A stretch of 64,000 nucleotides of DNA from Actinomyces oris (GTDB lineage Bacteria > Actinomycetota > Actinomycetes > Actinomycetales > Actinomycetaceae): positions 126,191 through 190,190 of the forward strand of contig NZ_VICC01000001.1 of the NCBI RefSeq assembly GCF_006546825.1. Direction: 5' to 3'. The notes beneath the pieces are model-generated. The model was not told the DNA's origin, made no database searches, and saw only the letters and a program-made list of their open reading frames with translations. Position numbers and translations under genes: made by a program. Shown here piece after piece: positions 14,687 through 22,357 of the stretch; position 1 is the stretch's first letter, and each line of letters opens with the position of its first letter.

Positions 14687-14731
14687 GTGGCGGTAGCGCT
14701 GGGATTCGAACCCAGGGTGGCTATGAACCAC
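14687..14731. other. attR: right copy of the 45-bp core, within tRNA-Ser
   Basis: This copy overlaps the 3' half of the intact tRNA-Ser(CGA), from the encoded CCA through the T-arm into the variable arm. It restores the functional tRNA after integration. It is identical to 5960-6004. Confidence 0.92.
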
Positions 14732-14776
14732 ACAGACTTTCGAGATCTGCACCTTCGGCCGCTCGGACACGCTACC
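14688..14776 (-). tRNA. tRNA-Ser(CGA), CCA encoded
   Basis: Read leftward from 14776, the acceptor strand GGTAGCG pairs with CGCTACC, followed by discriminator G and encoded CCA. The D-arm, an anticodon loop CTCGAAA with anticodon CGA, a long class II variable arm (GTGGTTCATAGCCACC) and the T-loop GTTCGAATCCC are all present. The long variable arm and CGA anticodon identify a serine tRNA reading UCG. It is the integration target of the adjacent element. Confidence 0.97.
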
Positions 14777-14908
14777 TCGCCCACGAGGTTACACGGACGT
14801 TGCCCCGCTCCCCAACGCGACGTCCTGCGGTATCAGTCACGACCGACGTCGCTCCCGGCCGGCCCAGCGACCCCACCGAGCCCGGCAGGCCCAGCCGGCG
14901 GGGCCCCG

Positions 14909-15502
14909 TCAGCGGCGGTCGGCGAAGAAGGCGGTCAGGAGGTCCTGGGACTCCTGGGCGCGCAGGCCGGCGCGCACCTCAACCTGGTGGTTGGCGCGGG
15001 TGTCGCGCACGACGTCGCGCACCGAGCCGCAGGCCCCGGTCCTCGGCTCCCAGGCCCCCAGGACAAGTCGGGCCACCCGGGCCAGGACAATGGCGCCGGC
15101 GCACATGGTGCACGGCTCGAGGGTGACCACGAGGGTGCAGCCGTCCAGGTGGGAGTCGCCCAGAGCGGCGCCGGCGGCACGCAGGGCGCGAATCTCGGCG
15201 TGCGCCGTCGGGTCGTGCTCGGCCTCGCGGGCGTTGGCGGCCTCGGCCAGGACCGCCCCCTCCGGCGAGAGCACGACGGCACCCACCGGCACCTCCCCAG
15301 CCTCACCAGCCGCCCGGGCCAGTTCCAGGGCGCGCAGCATGGCGGCGTCGATGACCGGGCCGGCGGCCGGGCTGAGGGTCGGCTTGATGACCGTGCCGCC
15401 ACCCCGCCCCGCGGCGACGCCCGCCCACCCGCCGGGCGCGCCGGCGTCGGAGCCCGGGCTGAACGGGCTCGGCGGCTGCGCAGAAGAAGGTGAAGACGTC
15501 AC
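14909..15502 (-). CDS. tadA: tRNA-specific adenosine-34 deaminase TadA
   Basis: Converts adenosine 34 of tRNA-Arg(ACG) to inosine in the cytoplasm. The zinc-site motifs are HAEIRAL (H101, E103) and PCTMCAGAI (P130, C131, C134), with the nucleotide-pocket stretch GEVPVGAVVLSPEG before them. The deaminase core starts near residue 52; the first 50 residues are a Ser/Pro/Gly-rich extension not found in short homologues, so a downstream start cannot be excluded. The GTG start lies 6 nt after GATAAT (15509-15514), fitting leaderless transcription. It is encoded beside, but not co-transcribed with, the tRNA-Ser gene. Confidence 0.93.
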   Translation of the reverse strand: MTSSPSSAQPPSPFSPGSDAGAPGGWAGVAAGRGGGTVIKPTLSPAAGPVIDAAMLRALELARAAGEAGEVPVGAVVLSPEGAVLAEAANAREAEHDPTAHAEIRALRAAGAALGDSHLDGCTLVVTLEPCTMCAGAIVLARVARLVLGAWEPRTGACGSVRDVVRDTRANHQVEVRAGLRAQESQDLLTAFFADRR

Positions 15503-15670
15503 GAATTCATTATCTCGTTATAGGCTCCCGACGACATGCCCGGGCTCGGACAGTCGCCTGCCCCCGCGGCCCCCGGCGGCCCCGGCGCCGCACCCCGGGC
15601 CAGCACCCCAAGCCCCGCCACGATCCCATAGAAGCCCCCGCGAAGACCCCACGAAGAACGGAGCAGGTCG

Positions 15671-17905
15671 GTGAGCCGGTCCCCCGAATCGAGCGATGAG
15701 AGCGAGTCCGCGCCAGACGGCCCCTCCAAGGACTCAACCCGGCCGGCCCCGTCGTCGGACCGCTTCTCAGTGCTGCGGCTCCCCGGCGGGTCCCTCCCCG
15801 GCGCCCTGCTCGGCAAGCTGCCCGGCAAGGAGCCCCTCAACCCGGTGGTGTTCTTCGTGTCGGCCACCATCATCGCGATCGTCGCTCTGGCCGCGCTCGT
15901 CGCCCCCAACCTCGTCAAGAGCGCCTTCGGGGCGGCCGTGACCTGGACGAGCCGTTGGTTCGGCTCCTTCTACATCCTGCTCATCACGGCTGCGCTCGTC
16001 TTCATCCTGGGCCTGGCCTTCTCCCGCTTCGGGCGCATCCGCCTGGGCCCGGACAACTCGACGCCCGACTTCTCCACCTTCGCCTGGACGGCCATGCTCT
16101 TCGCCGCCGGCATCGGCACCGAGATCCTGTTCTTCGCCGTCGCCGAGCCGGTCGACCAGTACGTGCACCCGCCCACCGGCGACGCCCAGGCCATCCCCCC
16201 GGCCGCCCGCGCCCGCGAGGCCATCGTCCTGTCCCTGTTCCACTACGGCATCTCCGGCTGGGGCCTGTACGCCCTGGTGGGCCTGGCCATGGCCTACTTC
16301 GCCTACCGACGCCGCGACACCCTCACGCTGCGCTCCACCCTGCGCCCGCTGCTGGGGCGGCACACCGAGGGCGTCATCGGTGACATCGTCGACGCCGCGG
16401 CCCTGGTCGGCGGGGTCTTCGGCATCGCGGCCTCGCTGGGGGTCGGCGTCGTCCAGCTGAACGTGGCCCTCAACATCCTGTTCGGGCTGCCGCAGGGCTT
16501 CCCCACCCAGATCGGGCTGACCGCCCTGGCCGTCATCATGGCCACCGTCTCGGCCGTCTCCGGCGTCGACCGGGGCGTGCGCGTCCTGTCCACCATCAAC
16601 GTGCTGCTGGCCATCGGCCTGGCCCTGTGGGTGCTCGTCACTGGTGACGCAGCCTTCCTCATCGACGCGCTCATCGGCTCCATCGGCGACTTCTTCACCC
16701 GCTTCCCGCAGCTGACGCTGGAGACCTACGCCTACAACCGCCCCGAGGACTGGCTCAACGCCTGGACCCTGTTCTTCTGGGCATGGTGGATCGCCTGGGC
16801 GGCCTTCGTGGGCATGTTCCTGGCCCGCATCTCACGCGGGCGCACCATCCGGCAGTTCGTGCTCGGCAGCCTCCTGCTGCCCTTCAGCTACATCCTCATG
16901 TGGGTGGCGATCTTCGGCAACCACGCCCTGGACCTGGTCATCCGCGGCAACGGCGAGTTCCGGGACATCACCCTGGAGCGCCCCGAGCAGGGGCTGTACT
17001 GGATCCTGGAGCACCTGCCGGGCCAGAAGATCCTCATCGCCCTGGCGCTGTTCGTGGGGATCCTCTTCTACGTCACCAGCGCCGACTCCGGCGCCCTGGT
17101 CATGGCCAACCTCTCCAGCCGCATCCGCTCGGCGCGCCAGGACGCCGCCGCCTGGCTGCGGATCTTCTGGGCAGCCCTGACCGGGATCCTCACCATCGCG
17201 ATGCTCGTGGCCGGCGGCATCCCCATCCTGCAGCAGGCCACCATCGTCATGGCGCTACCCTTCTCCGGGGTCCTCATCCTCATCATGTACACCCTGTGGC
17301 GCTCCCTGAGCACCGAGGACACCTACAACCAGGCCCTGAGCCGGGCCGACCGCAACCGGGCCCTGGGCTTCAACGGCTCGGCCGCGGGGCTGGAGCAGAC
17401 GCCCTGGCGCGAGCGCCTGACGCACACCCTCAACTCGGTCTCCCCCGACGAGGCCGGCAACGCCATGGAGCGGCGCATCGTGCCGGCTCTGGAGGCGGTG
17501 GCCACCGAGCTGCGCAAGGAGAACGTCTCCGCCGAAGTCTTCGTCGAGGGCCCCGAGGCGCAGGACCCCGACGACGAGCGCACCTTCCTGGGGCGCGCCA
17601 GCCTGGTGGTCTCCTCCCACCCGGCCACCGACAGCGGCGAGGAGCAGTCCAGCTCCATCGACTCCTTCCGCTACGTGGTGCGCATGGTGGTCACGCCGGT
17701 GCCCGCCTACGGCTTCGCAGTCCACGAGGCCGACGACCTCACGGTGCGCCTTGAGGTGCGCCCGCACAGCGGCGGCCAGGGCTACGACGTCGTCGACTGG
17801 AACTCCGACCAGGTGGCCCACGACGTCCTCGACCACTACGAGCGTTGGCTGGAGTACGTGGGCACCTCCGAGAAGAGCGAGTCCCGGTTCTCCCGCCGGC
17901 TCTGA
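15671..17905 (+). CDS. betT: BCCT-family choline/betaine transporter, BetT-like
   Basis: A 744-residue secondary carrier of the BCCT family, expected to import choline or glycine betaine with a cation gradient for osmoprotection. About twelve transmembrane segments cover residues 58-560. Family signatures are visible: the FAAGIGTEILFFAVAEP stretch in the third helix, GVVQLNVALNILFG, and the Trp-rich segment WTLFFWAWWIAWAAFVGMFLARISRGRTIRQF. After the last helix comes a cytoplasmic domain of about 170 residues, as in BetT proteins where it senses osmotic strength. A Ser/Pro-rich N-terminal tail precedes the first helix. The gene is monocistronic and followed by a dispersed palindromic repeat. 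Substrate choice between choline and betaine is inferred. Confidence 0.88.
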   Translation: MSRSPESSDESESAPDGPSKDSTRPAPSSDRFSVLRLPGGSLPGALLGKLPGKEPLNPVVFFVSATIIAIVALAALVAPNLVKSAFGAAVTWTSRWFGSFYILLITAALVFILGLAFSRFGRIRLGPDNSTPDFSTFAWTAMLFAAGIGTEILFFAVAEPVDQYVHPPTGDAQAIPPAARAREAIVLSLFHYGISGWGLYALVGLAMAYFAYRRRDTLTLRSTLRPLLGRHTEGVIGDIVDAAALVGGVFGIAASLGVGVVQLNVALNILFGLPQGFPTQIGLTALAVIMATVSAVSGVDRGVRVLSTINVLLAIGLALWVLVTGDAAFLIDALIGSIGDFFTRFPQLTLETYAYNRPEDWLNAWTLFFWAWWIAWAAFVGMFLARISRGRTIRQFVLGSLLLPFSYILMWVAIFGNHALDLVIRGNGEFRDITLERPEQGLYWILEHLPGQKILIALALFVGILFYVTSADSGALVMANLSSRIRSARQDAAAWLRIFWAALTGILTIAMLVAGGIPILQQATIVMALPFSGVLILIMYTLWRSLSTEDTYNQALSRADRNRALGFNGSAAGLEQTPWRERLTHTLNSVSPDEAGNAMERRIVPALEAVATELRKENVSAEVFVEGPEAQDPDDERTFLGRASLVVSSHPATDSGEEQSSSIDSFRYVVRMVVTPVPAYGFAVHEADDLTVRLEVRPHSGGQGYDVVDWNSDQVAHDVLDHYERWLEYVGTSEKSESRFSRRL

Positions 17906-18006
17906 GGCGCGCGCCGGCGCCCGCTGTCGGGGCTGCCCCGGCCCCGCTCGCCGTCTCCCGGCAGCCCCGGCCCACCGCCGTCTCTCAGTGCACCCCCAAC
18001 ACTGGC

Positions 18007-18130
18007 GGGGACATTCGACGCGGCCGGGTGCGTGTCGTTCCGGGCGGGTACGTTCGACGCCGTCAGGGACAGGAATCCCGTCCCCGCACGCGCAGGATGC
18101 CCCCGCCCGGGAGAAAAGGTCCCCGCCGGA
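18007..18130. repeat. Dispersed palindromic repeat, copy 1
   Basis: Lies between the convergent betT and aldo/keto-reductase genes. The core is at 18065-18085 (GGGAC-N9-GTCCCC), preceded by GGGGACATTCGACGCGGCC and the GCCGTC arm, and followed by CACGCGCAGGATGCCCCC. It is in the same orientation as copy 11. Confidence 0.85.
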
Positions 18131-18172
18131 TGCGGCCGCCGGTAGCCAGATGCGGCCACCAGCGGCCCGAGG

Positions 18173-19036
18173 TCAGTCCGCCTCGACCGTGTAGGAGGCG
18201 AGGCGCTCCTGGAAGGCGGGGTCGTAGTGGTTGACGACGCCCTGCCCCTCGTCGAGGGCGGCGATGGCCCGCATGTCGGCGTCGTCGAGCTGGAAGTCGG
18301 TGACGTCGAGGTTGGTGACCATGCGCTCGCGGTGGACCGTCTTGGGGATGACGATGATGTCGAGCTGGATGAGGTAGCGCAGGGCCACCTGGGCGGCAGT
18401 CTTGCCGTGCTTCTCGCCGACGGCGGTGAGCACCGGGTGGGTGAAGATGTTGCTGCGGCCCTGGGCCAGCGGGCCCCACGACTCCAGGGCGGTGCCGTAC
18501 TTGGTGTACCAAGCGCGGTTGTCGGCCTGCTGGTTGAAGACGTGGGTCTCCATCTGGTTGACGGCCGGCGGCACCTCGACGTGCTGCGCCAGGTCCACGA
18601 ACCGGTCGGGGAAGAAGTTGGAGACGCCAATGGCGCGGACCTTGCCTGCGGCCAGGGCCTTCTCCATGGCGCGGTAGGTGCCGTAGTAGTCGCCGAAGGG
18701 CTGGTGGACGAGCAGCAGGTCGATGTAGTCGGTGCCCAAGCGGCGCAGGGAGCCGTCAATGGAGCGGGCGGCACGCTCCTCCCCGGCGTTGGAGATCCAC
18801 ACTTTGGTGGTCAGGAAGATGTCCTCGCGGGGCAGTCCGCTGGCGGCGACGGCCGCGCCCACGCCCTCCTCATTGCGGTAGGCCTGGGCGGTGTCGACGT
18901 GGCGGTAGCCGACCTCGAAGGCCTCGAGCACGGCCCGCTCGGTCTCCTCCGGCGGGGTCAGGAAGACGCCGTAGCCGATCTGCGGGATGTCGACGCCGTT
19001 GTTGAGAGTGATGGTGGGGGCGGAGCCGTTGGCCAT
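18173..19036 (-). CDS. Aldo/keto reductase (AKR5-type, 2,5-diketo-gluconate reductase-like)
   Basis: A 287-residue NADPH-dependent aldehyde/ketone reductase with a TIM barrel. The catalytic tetrad is D48 (YRHVDTA), Y53 (QAYRNEEGVG), K78 (LTTKVW) and H111 (LLLVHQPF). NADP-binding signatures AIGVSNFFPDRF and IPKTVHRERMVTNLDVTDFQL are intact. The length and motif order match bacterial AKR5C/AKR5G enzymes that reduce methylglyoxal, 2,5-diketo-gluconate or other small carbonyls; the true substrate cannot be read from the sequence. It is transcribed alone, bracketed by copies 1 and 2 of the palindromic repeat. Confidence 0.93.
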   Translation of the reverse strand: MANGSAPTITLNNGVDIPQIGYGVFLTPPEETERAVLEAFEVGYRHVDTAQAYRNEEGVGAAVAASGLPREDIFLTTKVWISNAGEERAARSIDGSLRRLGTDYIDLLLVHQPFGDYYGTYRAMEKALAAGKVRAIGVSNFFPDRFVDLAQHVEVPPAVNQMETHVFNQQADNRAWYTKYGTALESWGPLAQGRSNIFTHPVLTAVGEKHGKTAAQVALRYLIQLDIIVIPKTVHRERMVTNLDVTDFQLDDADMRAIAALDEGQGVVNHYDPAFQERLASYTVEAD

Positions 19037-19171
19037 GAGTTCTCCTTCGATGCGGTCGGTGTCAGCAACCTAGCCCCGCAGGCGGGCGCGATGTCGTCCC
19101 TTTCGCGCCGGGCCCAACTGGCACGTGTGGGCCGCCCGACGTGCGCGTGGCGCCCTGGCCCGGCCACCGAC

Positions 19172-19306
19172 GGGGACATCCTGCACGGCCGGGGACTCTT
19201 CCTTCCCACCGGGGGCATCTCACGCGTGCGGGGACCGGAATCCAGTCCCCGGCGGCGTCGAATGCCCCGACCGGAGCAGACCGCACCCAGCCGCGCGGAA
19301 TGTCCC
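19172..19306. repeat. Dispersed palindromic repeat, copy 2 (part of a roughly 460-bp composite repeat)
   Basis: The core GGGGAC-N9-GTCCCC is at 19230-19250. The repeat is in the opposite orientation to copies 1 and 11. It is directly followed by about 150 bp and a MITE-like hairpin; the whole segment from about 19160 to 19620 is repeated at about 24790-25250 with roughly 85-90% identity by eye. Confidence 0.85.
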
Positions 19307-19449
19307 TGGCCGCACAGCACGGGATGGGGCCTGCGGGCGGACCCGCCACCCGCGCGAGAGACGTTAGGTGTATGGCCCAGGTTTGGTCGGGGTATGCATC
19401 GGGATGCGGCGGCGCGCGGTGGCCGAAACGGCACCTACAGCGGGCCCGA

Positions 19450-19569
19450 TGTCCAAATCGGATACAAAGAACTTGGCTGGAGTGAAACGGGCGAAACGAA
19501 ACCGCATGATTCCGCGGTTCTGTTGCAGGCCCGAAGAACGCGAAGCGTCCTTTGTATCCGATTTGGACA
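19450..19569. repeat. MITE-like hairpin element, copy 1
   Basis: TGTCCAAATCGGATACAAAG (19450-19469) and its exact reverse complement (19550-19569) bracket an 80-nt interior. The interior contains GAAACGGGCGAAACGAAACC and the words GCGGTTCTGTTGCAGGC. The two ends are perfect 20-bp inverted repeats. No ORF with coding character lies within it. Confidence 0.85.
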
Positions 19570-19623
19570 CATGCAGTCACCGCAGCGCGACTCCGGCGGC
19601 AACTCCGACGCCAGCGGTGAAGG

Positions 19624-20982
19624 TCAGTCGCGGGCGCGCAGCACCTGCCCCAGGCTCTGCTCGCCCGCAAGTGCCCCGGCTCGGGCGGAGACGACGACGG
19701 CCAGGCAGGTGGTCGCCAGGGTCGCCGCGCACACGAGGCCCAGCGTCGCCCAGGGGAACCCCACCACGATGCTGGCCAGCGGCCTGTGCATGGCCTCCGC
19801 CACCAGAACGGCCGTGGACAGGGTGACGAACAGGCCGAGGACGGTCGCGGCGGCGGCATGGAGAACTCCCTCGAGGACCTCAATGGCCAGGACATCGCGC
19901 TCCATGGCCCCGGCTGCGCGCAGAAGCGCGGCGTCACGGCGACGTCGGCCCGCGCTCATAGCGATGACGGCCACGCCCCCGGTCCAGGACACGAGGAAGG
20001 GCAACCCGAACACGGAGGTGAAGCCCGTGACGGTGATCTCGGAGGAGGCCGATGCCGGGCCGAAGGCGATGGCGACCAGCCCGATCGTCACCACGAAGGG
20101 CAGGACGGTGGCCGCCGAGCGGCGCGACTCCAGGGCGCAGGTGCGTCCGGCGACGTGCCAGGCGACACCGGGATCCGGAATGAGAGCAGCGAGCAGGCGC
20201 TCCAGGGCCGGGCTGATCCAGCCGCACAGGAGGCACACGAACATCAACCCACACAGGACGCCGCCGAAAAGGCTCATGAAGACGTCCTGATTCTCCCCAC
20301 TGCGGATGACGAGGAACTCGGCGACCCACCCAGCCGCGGCGGCAGCAGCCCAGAACAACCGCAGGAGACCCTTGAGGACTCGTCCCGCACTCCACTGTGC
20401 TCTCTGCCCACCCGACCCGAGCAGGAGCAGGGCCTCTGGAGTGTGTGAGGCCCGTTTGGCGGCAGCTCGACCACCTATGACGAGGGTGCCGGCGCTGATG
20501 ATCGCGGTCCAGATGAGGTCGGCGGGTTTCCACTGAGGCACCGCGCCGGGCAGGGCGGCCCCGTCGGAGATGAGCCGGTGCATCATGAACCGGCTGATGG
20601 GCAGGCTCAACGGCACCGCGACAAGAGAGGCAAGCGTCCCAAGGGCGAAGAGCTGGCCCTGGATGACCAGGCGAACCATGGAGGGGCTCATACCCAGGGC
20701 CTTCCACAGCCCGTGGTCGCGCTCACGCTGGGAGACCGCGAGGCTGCTGGTAGAGGACAGAACAGTCACGGCAGCAAAGACGACCCCAATGATGATAATG
20801 CCTGAGACGGATTCGGCCCCATCAATCATCATGGGGTCTCCAGCAGCCTCCGCAGCGGCGAAGGCTCCATGGGCGACCCGGAACTGACCGGCGATGGCAG
20901 AGGCGGCCACGACGGCGACGACAGCGGTCCACGCCCAGGAGCCGGCGTGGCGGCGAAGGTCGGACAGGAGCAGGCGGATCAT
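19624..20982 (-). CDS. ABC transporter permease, FtsX/MacB-like, 452 aa
   Basis: The protein begins with a helix (WTAVVAVVAASAIAGQF), a short extracytoplasmic loop, then two FtsX-type modules of three to four helices: SGIIIIGVVFAAVTVLSSTSSLAVSQRERDHGLWKALGMSPSMVRLVIQGQ carries the conserved RERDHGLWKALGMS signature, and a second copy reads AGRRRRDAALLRAAGAMERDVLAIEVLEG. It would form the membrane part of an exporter with the overlapping ATPase gene (ATGA overlap at 20979-20982). The neighbouring two-component system suggests a stress-induced exporter of antimicrobial peptides, lipids or peptides; the substrate is not determinable. Confidence 0.85.
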   Translation of the reverse strand: MIRLLLSDLRRHAGSWAWTAVVAVVAASAIAGQFRVAHGAFAAAEAAGDPMMIDGAESVSGIIIIGVVFAAVTVLSSTSSLAVSQRERDHGLWKALGMSPSMVRLVIQGQLFALGTLASLVAVPLSLPISRFMMHRLISDGAALPGAVPQWKPADLIWTAIISAGTLVIGGRAAAKRASHTPEALLLLGSGGQRAQWSAGRVLKGLLRLFWAAAAAAGWVAEFLVIRSGENQDVFMSLFGGVLCGLMFVCLLCGWISPALERLLAALIPDPGVAWHVAGRTCALESRRSAATVLPFVVTIGLVAIAFGPASASSEITVTGFTSVFGLPFLVSWTGGVAVIAMSAGRRRRDAALLRAAGAMERDVLAIEVLEGVLHAAAATVLGLFVTLSTAVLVAEAMHRPLASIVVGFPWATLGLVCAATLATTCLAVVVSARAGALAGEQSLGQVLRARD

Positions 20983-21827
20983 CGGGAACCTCCGGCACCG
21001 CGGGCGGACAGGACAGCGTCGGAGACGGCAGCGGGGTCGCCCCCGGGGAGAGAGGCGACGAGGAGGCCGGCGTCCATGACAAGGACGTGCTGAGCCCGGG
21101 CGGCGGCTGCGGCATCGTGCGTCACCATGAGGACGGTGGCCGGCTTCGGGGCAGAAGCTGCGGGCACGACGCCAGGCACAGCACCGGGGCCTCCGGCGAG
21201 CTCGGCGAGCCAGTCGAGAACGGTCGCGGCGGCGACGACGTCGAGGGCGGCCGTGGGCTCATCCGCGAAGACGATGTCGGGGCGGGAGGCCAGAACGCGG
21301 GCGATGGCCACACGCTGACGCTCACCACCACTCATCTGATGAGGCAGGTGGCGGGCCTGCTCGCTCAAACCCACACGCTCGAGGGCATCGTCGACGGCGC
21401 TGCGGCTCAGGGGTTTGCGACGCAGGCGGCCGGGCAGGGACACGTTGTCGCGCGCGGACAGGGAGGTGACGAGGTTGTCATCCTGGAAGACGAAGCCGAC
21501 GTGCCGAGCCCGGAAGCGGGCAGCGGGCCGGGGACGTAGCGAACTCGTCCGGGTACCGAGGAGCTGGACGGTGCCGTCGGTGGGGGCATCGAGCCCGGCG
21601 ATGCACTGCAGGAGGGTGGACTTGCCACAGCCGGAGGCGCCGACCAGAGCGGTGAAGCTGCCGACGGGCAGGGAGAGGTCAACACCGTTGAGCGCGATGA
21701 CATCGGCGTTGCGGCGGCCCTGGACGCGGAAGACTCGGGTGAGTCCGGCTACCTCGATGGCCGGCGGTACCTGCGGCCCCTGATGGTCGGCACTGACTGC
21801 GGCGGGATGGCCCTGACGACGGATCAT
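20979..21827 (-). CDS. ABC transporter ATP-binding protein (LolD/MacB type), 282 aa
   Basis: Contains Walker A GASGCGKST, the Q-loop region FVFQDDNLVTSLSARDNVSLP, signature motif MSGGERQRVAIARVLASRPDIVFADEPTAALD with Walker B FADEP, and the H-loop MVTHDAA. The sequence fits ATPases paired with FtsX-type permeases. I start at ATG 21827, which overlaps the stop of the upstream small membrane protein (ATGA). It powers the permease encoded immediately downstream. Confidence 0.92.
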   Translation of the reverse strand: MIRRQGHPAAVSADHQGPQVPPAIEVAGLTRVFRVQGRRNADVIALNGVDLSLPVGSFTALVGASGCGKSTLLQCIAGLDAPTDGTVQLLGTRTSSLRPRPAARFRARHVGFVFQDDNLVTSLSARDNVSLPGRLRRKPLSRSAVDDALERVGLSEQARHLPHQMSGGERQRVAIARVLASRPDIVFADEPTAALDVVAAATVLDWLAELAGGPGAVPGVVPAASAPKPATVLMVTHDAAAAARAQHVLVMDAGLLVASLPGGDPAAVSDAVLSARGAGGSR

Positions 21828-22177
21828 GACAGCCCCCAAACCCCTGCGACCGCAAGGACGATCCAGATGAGGACGGATACCGCTCGGCTTCCCACCAGGG
21901 CGCCCAGCCCCCATCGCACGGCCGGACGCCTCAGCCAGGGCCCCACGATAATCAGCAGCGCGACCAGGACCGATGGCAGCCAGGTCCGCACCTCGGCGTC
22001 GCTCATCCTGGCCAGCGGGTCGTGCATCCAGATCGTCACCACCCCAAGCACCTCGGTGCGAGCGAGCCCTTGGAAACGGGCCGGTACCGGCGAGAGAAGG
22101 CCTGCGACGTCGACGGCGCAGGGATAGGACAGGGGCGAACGAAACAGGTCAAGGCTCATGCTCACCAGTTCACTCAT
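21824..22177 (-). CDS. Small two-helix membrane protein of the ABC operon, 117 aa
   Basis: Two hydrophobic segments are present, around WLPSVLVALLIIVGPWL and AVSVLIWIVLAVAGVWGL at the C-terminus; the N-terminal half is soluble. I start at ATG 22177 (MSELVSMSLDLFRS); a GTG at 22195 is also in frame. It is the first gene of the leftward ABC operon and overlaps the ATPase start by ATGA. It may be an accessory subunit; no family recognised. Confidence 0.65.
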   Translation of the reverse strand: MSELVSMSLDLFRSPLSYPCAVDVAGLLSPVPARFQGLARTEVLGVVTIWMHDPLARMSDAEVRTWLPSVLVALLIIVGPWLRRPAVRWGLGALVGSRAVSVLIWIVLAVAGVWGLS

Positions 22178-22216
22178 CACCGGTCGCTGGCGCACTGGTA
22201 CCCGCTCCCGTCTTCA

Positions 22217-22229
22217 AGTCGGGCCGACT
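22217..22229. promoter_or_regulatory. Palindrome between divergent ABC operon and histidine-kinase gene
   Basis: AGTCGG-G-CCGACT (22217-22229) is an inverted repeat in the 180-bp divergent control region, well placed to bind the NarL-type regulator encoded at 23845-24738. TAGCGT at 22345-22350 lies 7 nt before the kinase ATG, a leaderless-type promoter. Confidence 0.45.
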
Positions 22230-22357
22230 CCACCTCACCCCCGGTCGAGCGCGCACCACCTCGGGAGTGCCAGCACCACCCCGGGGCGCACATGCGGCAA
22301 GTACTGGGGAGCCAGCACGAGTGCACCCCCAGGGCCGGGCCCGTTAGCGTCGTCGGC

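Larger units (their letters stand above)
5960..14731 (+). mobile_element. Integrated 8.8-kb element in tRNA-Ser(CGA), PICI-like or integrative plasmid-like
   Basis: A perfect 45-bp direct repeat (5960-6004 and 14687-14731) bounds the element. The right copy is the 3' half of an intact tRNA-Ser; the left copy is an orphan fragment. Inside are an integrase next to attR, an XRE repressor, a divergent AlpA/Xis-like gene, a compact block of small leftward genes, and a replication protein with an internal origin. I see no relaxase, FtsK/TraB, terminase, capsid or tail gene, so it is not a complete prophage or self-transmissible ICE. The gene order (int and repressor in one direction, excisionase and rep in the other) is that of Gram-positive phage-inducible chromosomal islands. 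The assignment to satellites is inference; an integrated, self-replicating plasmid is equally possible. Confidence 0.85.

Noticed and set aside
19364-19570. Short leftward open frame within the MITE-like element (and its homologue near 24763-25293)
   Set aside because: Frame coincides with the 20-bp inverted repeats and does not have coding character; the two copies differ in length and start.
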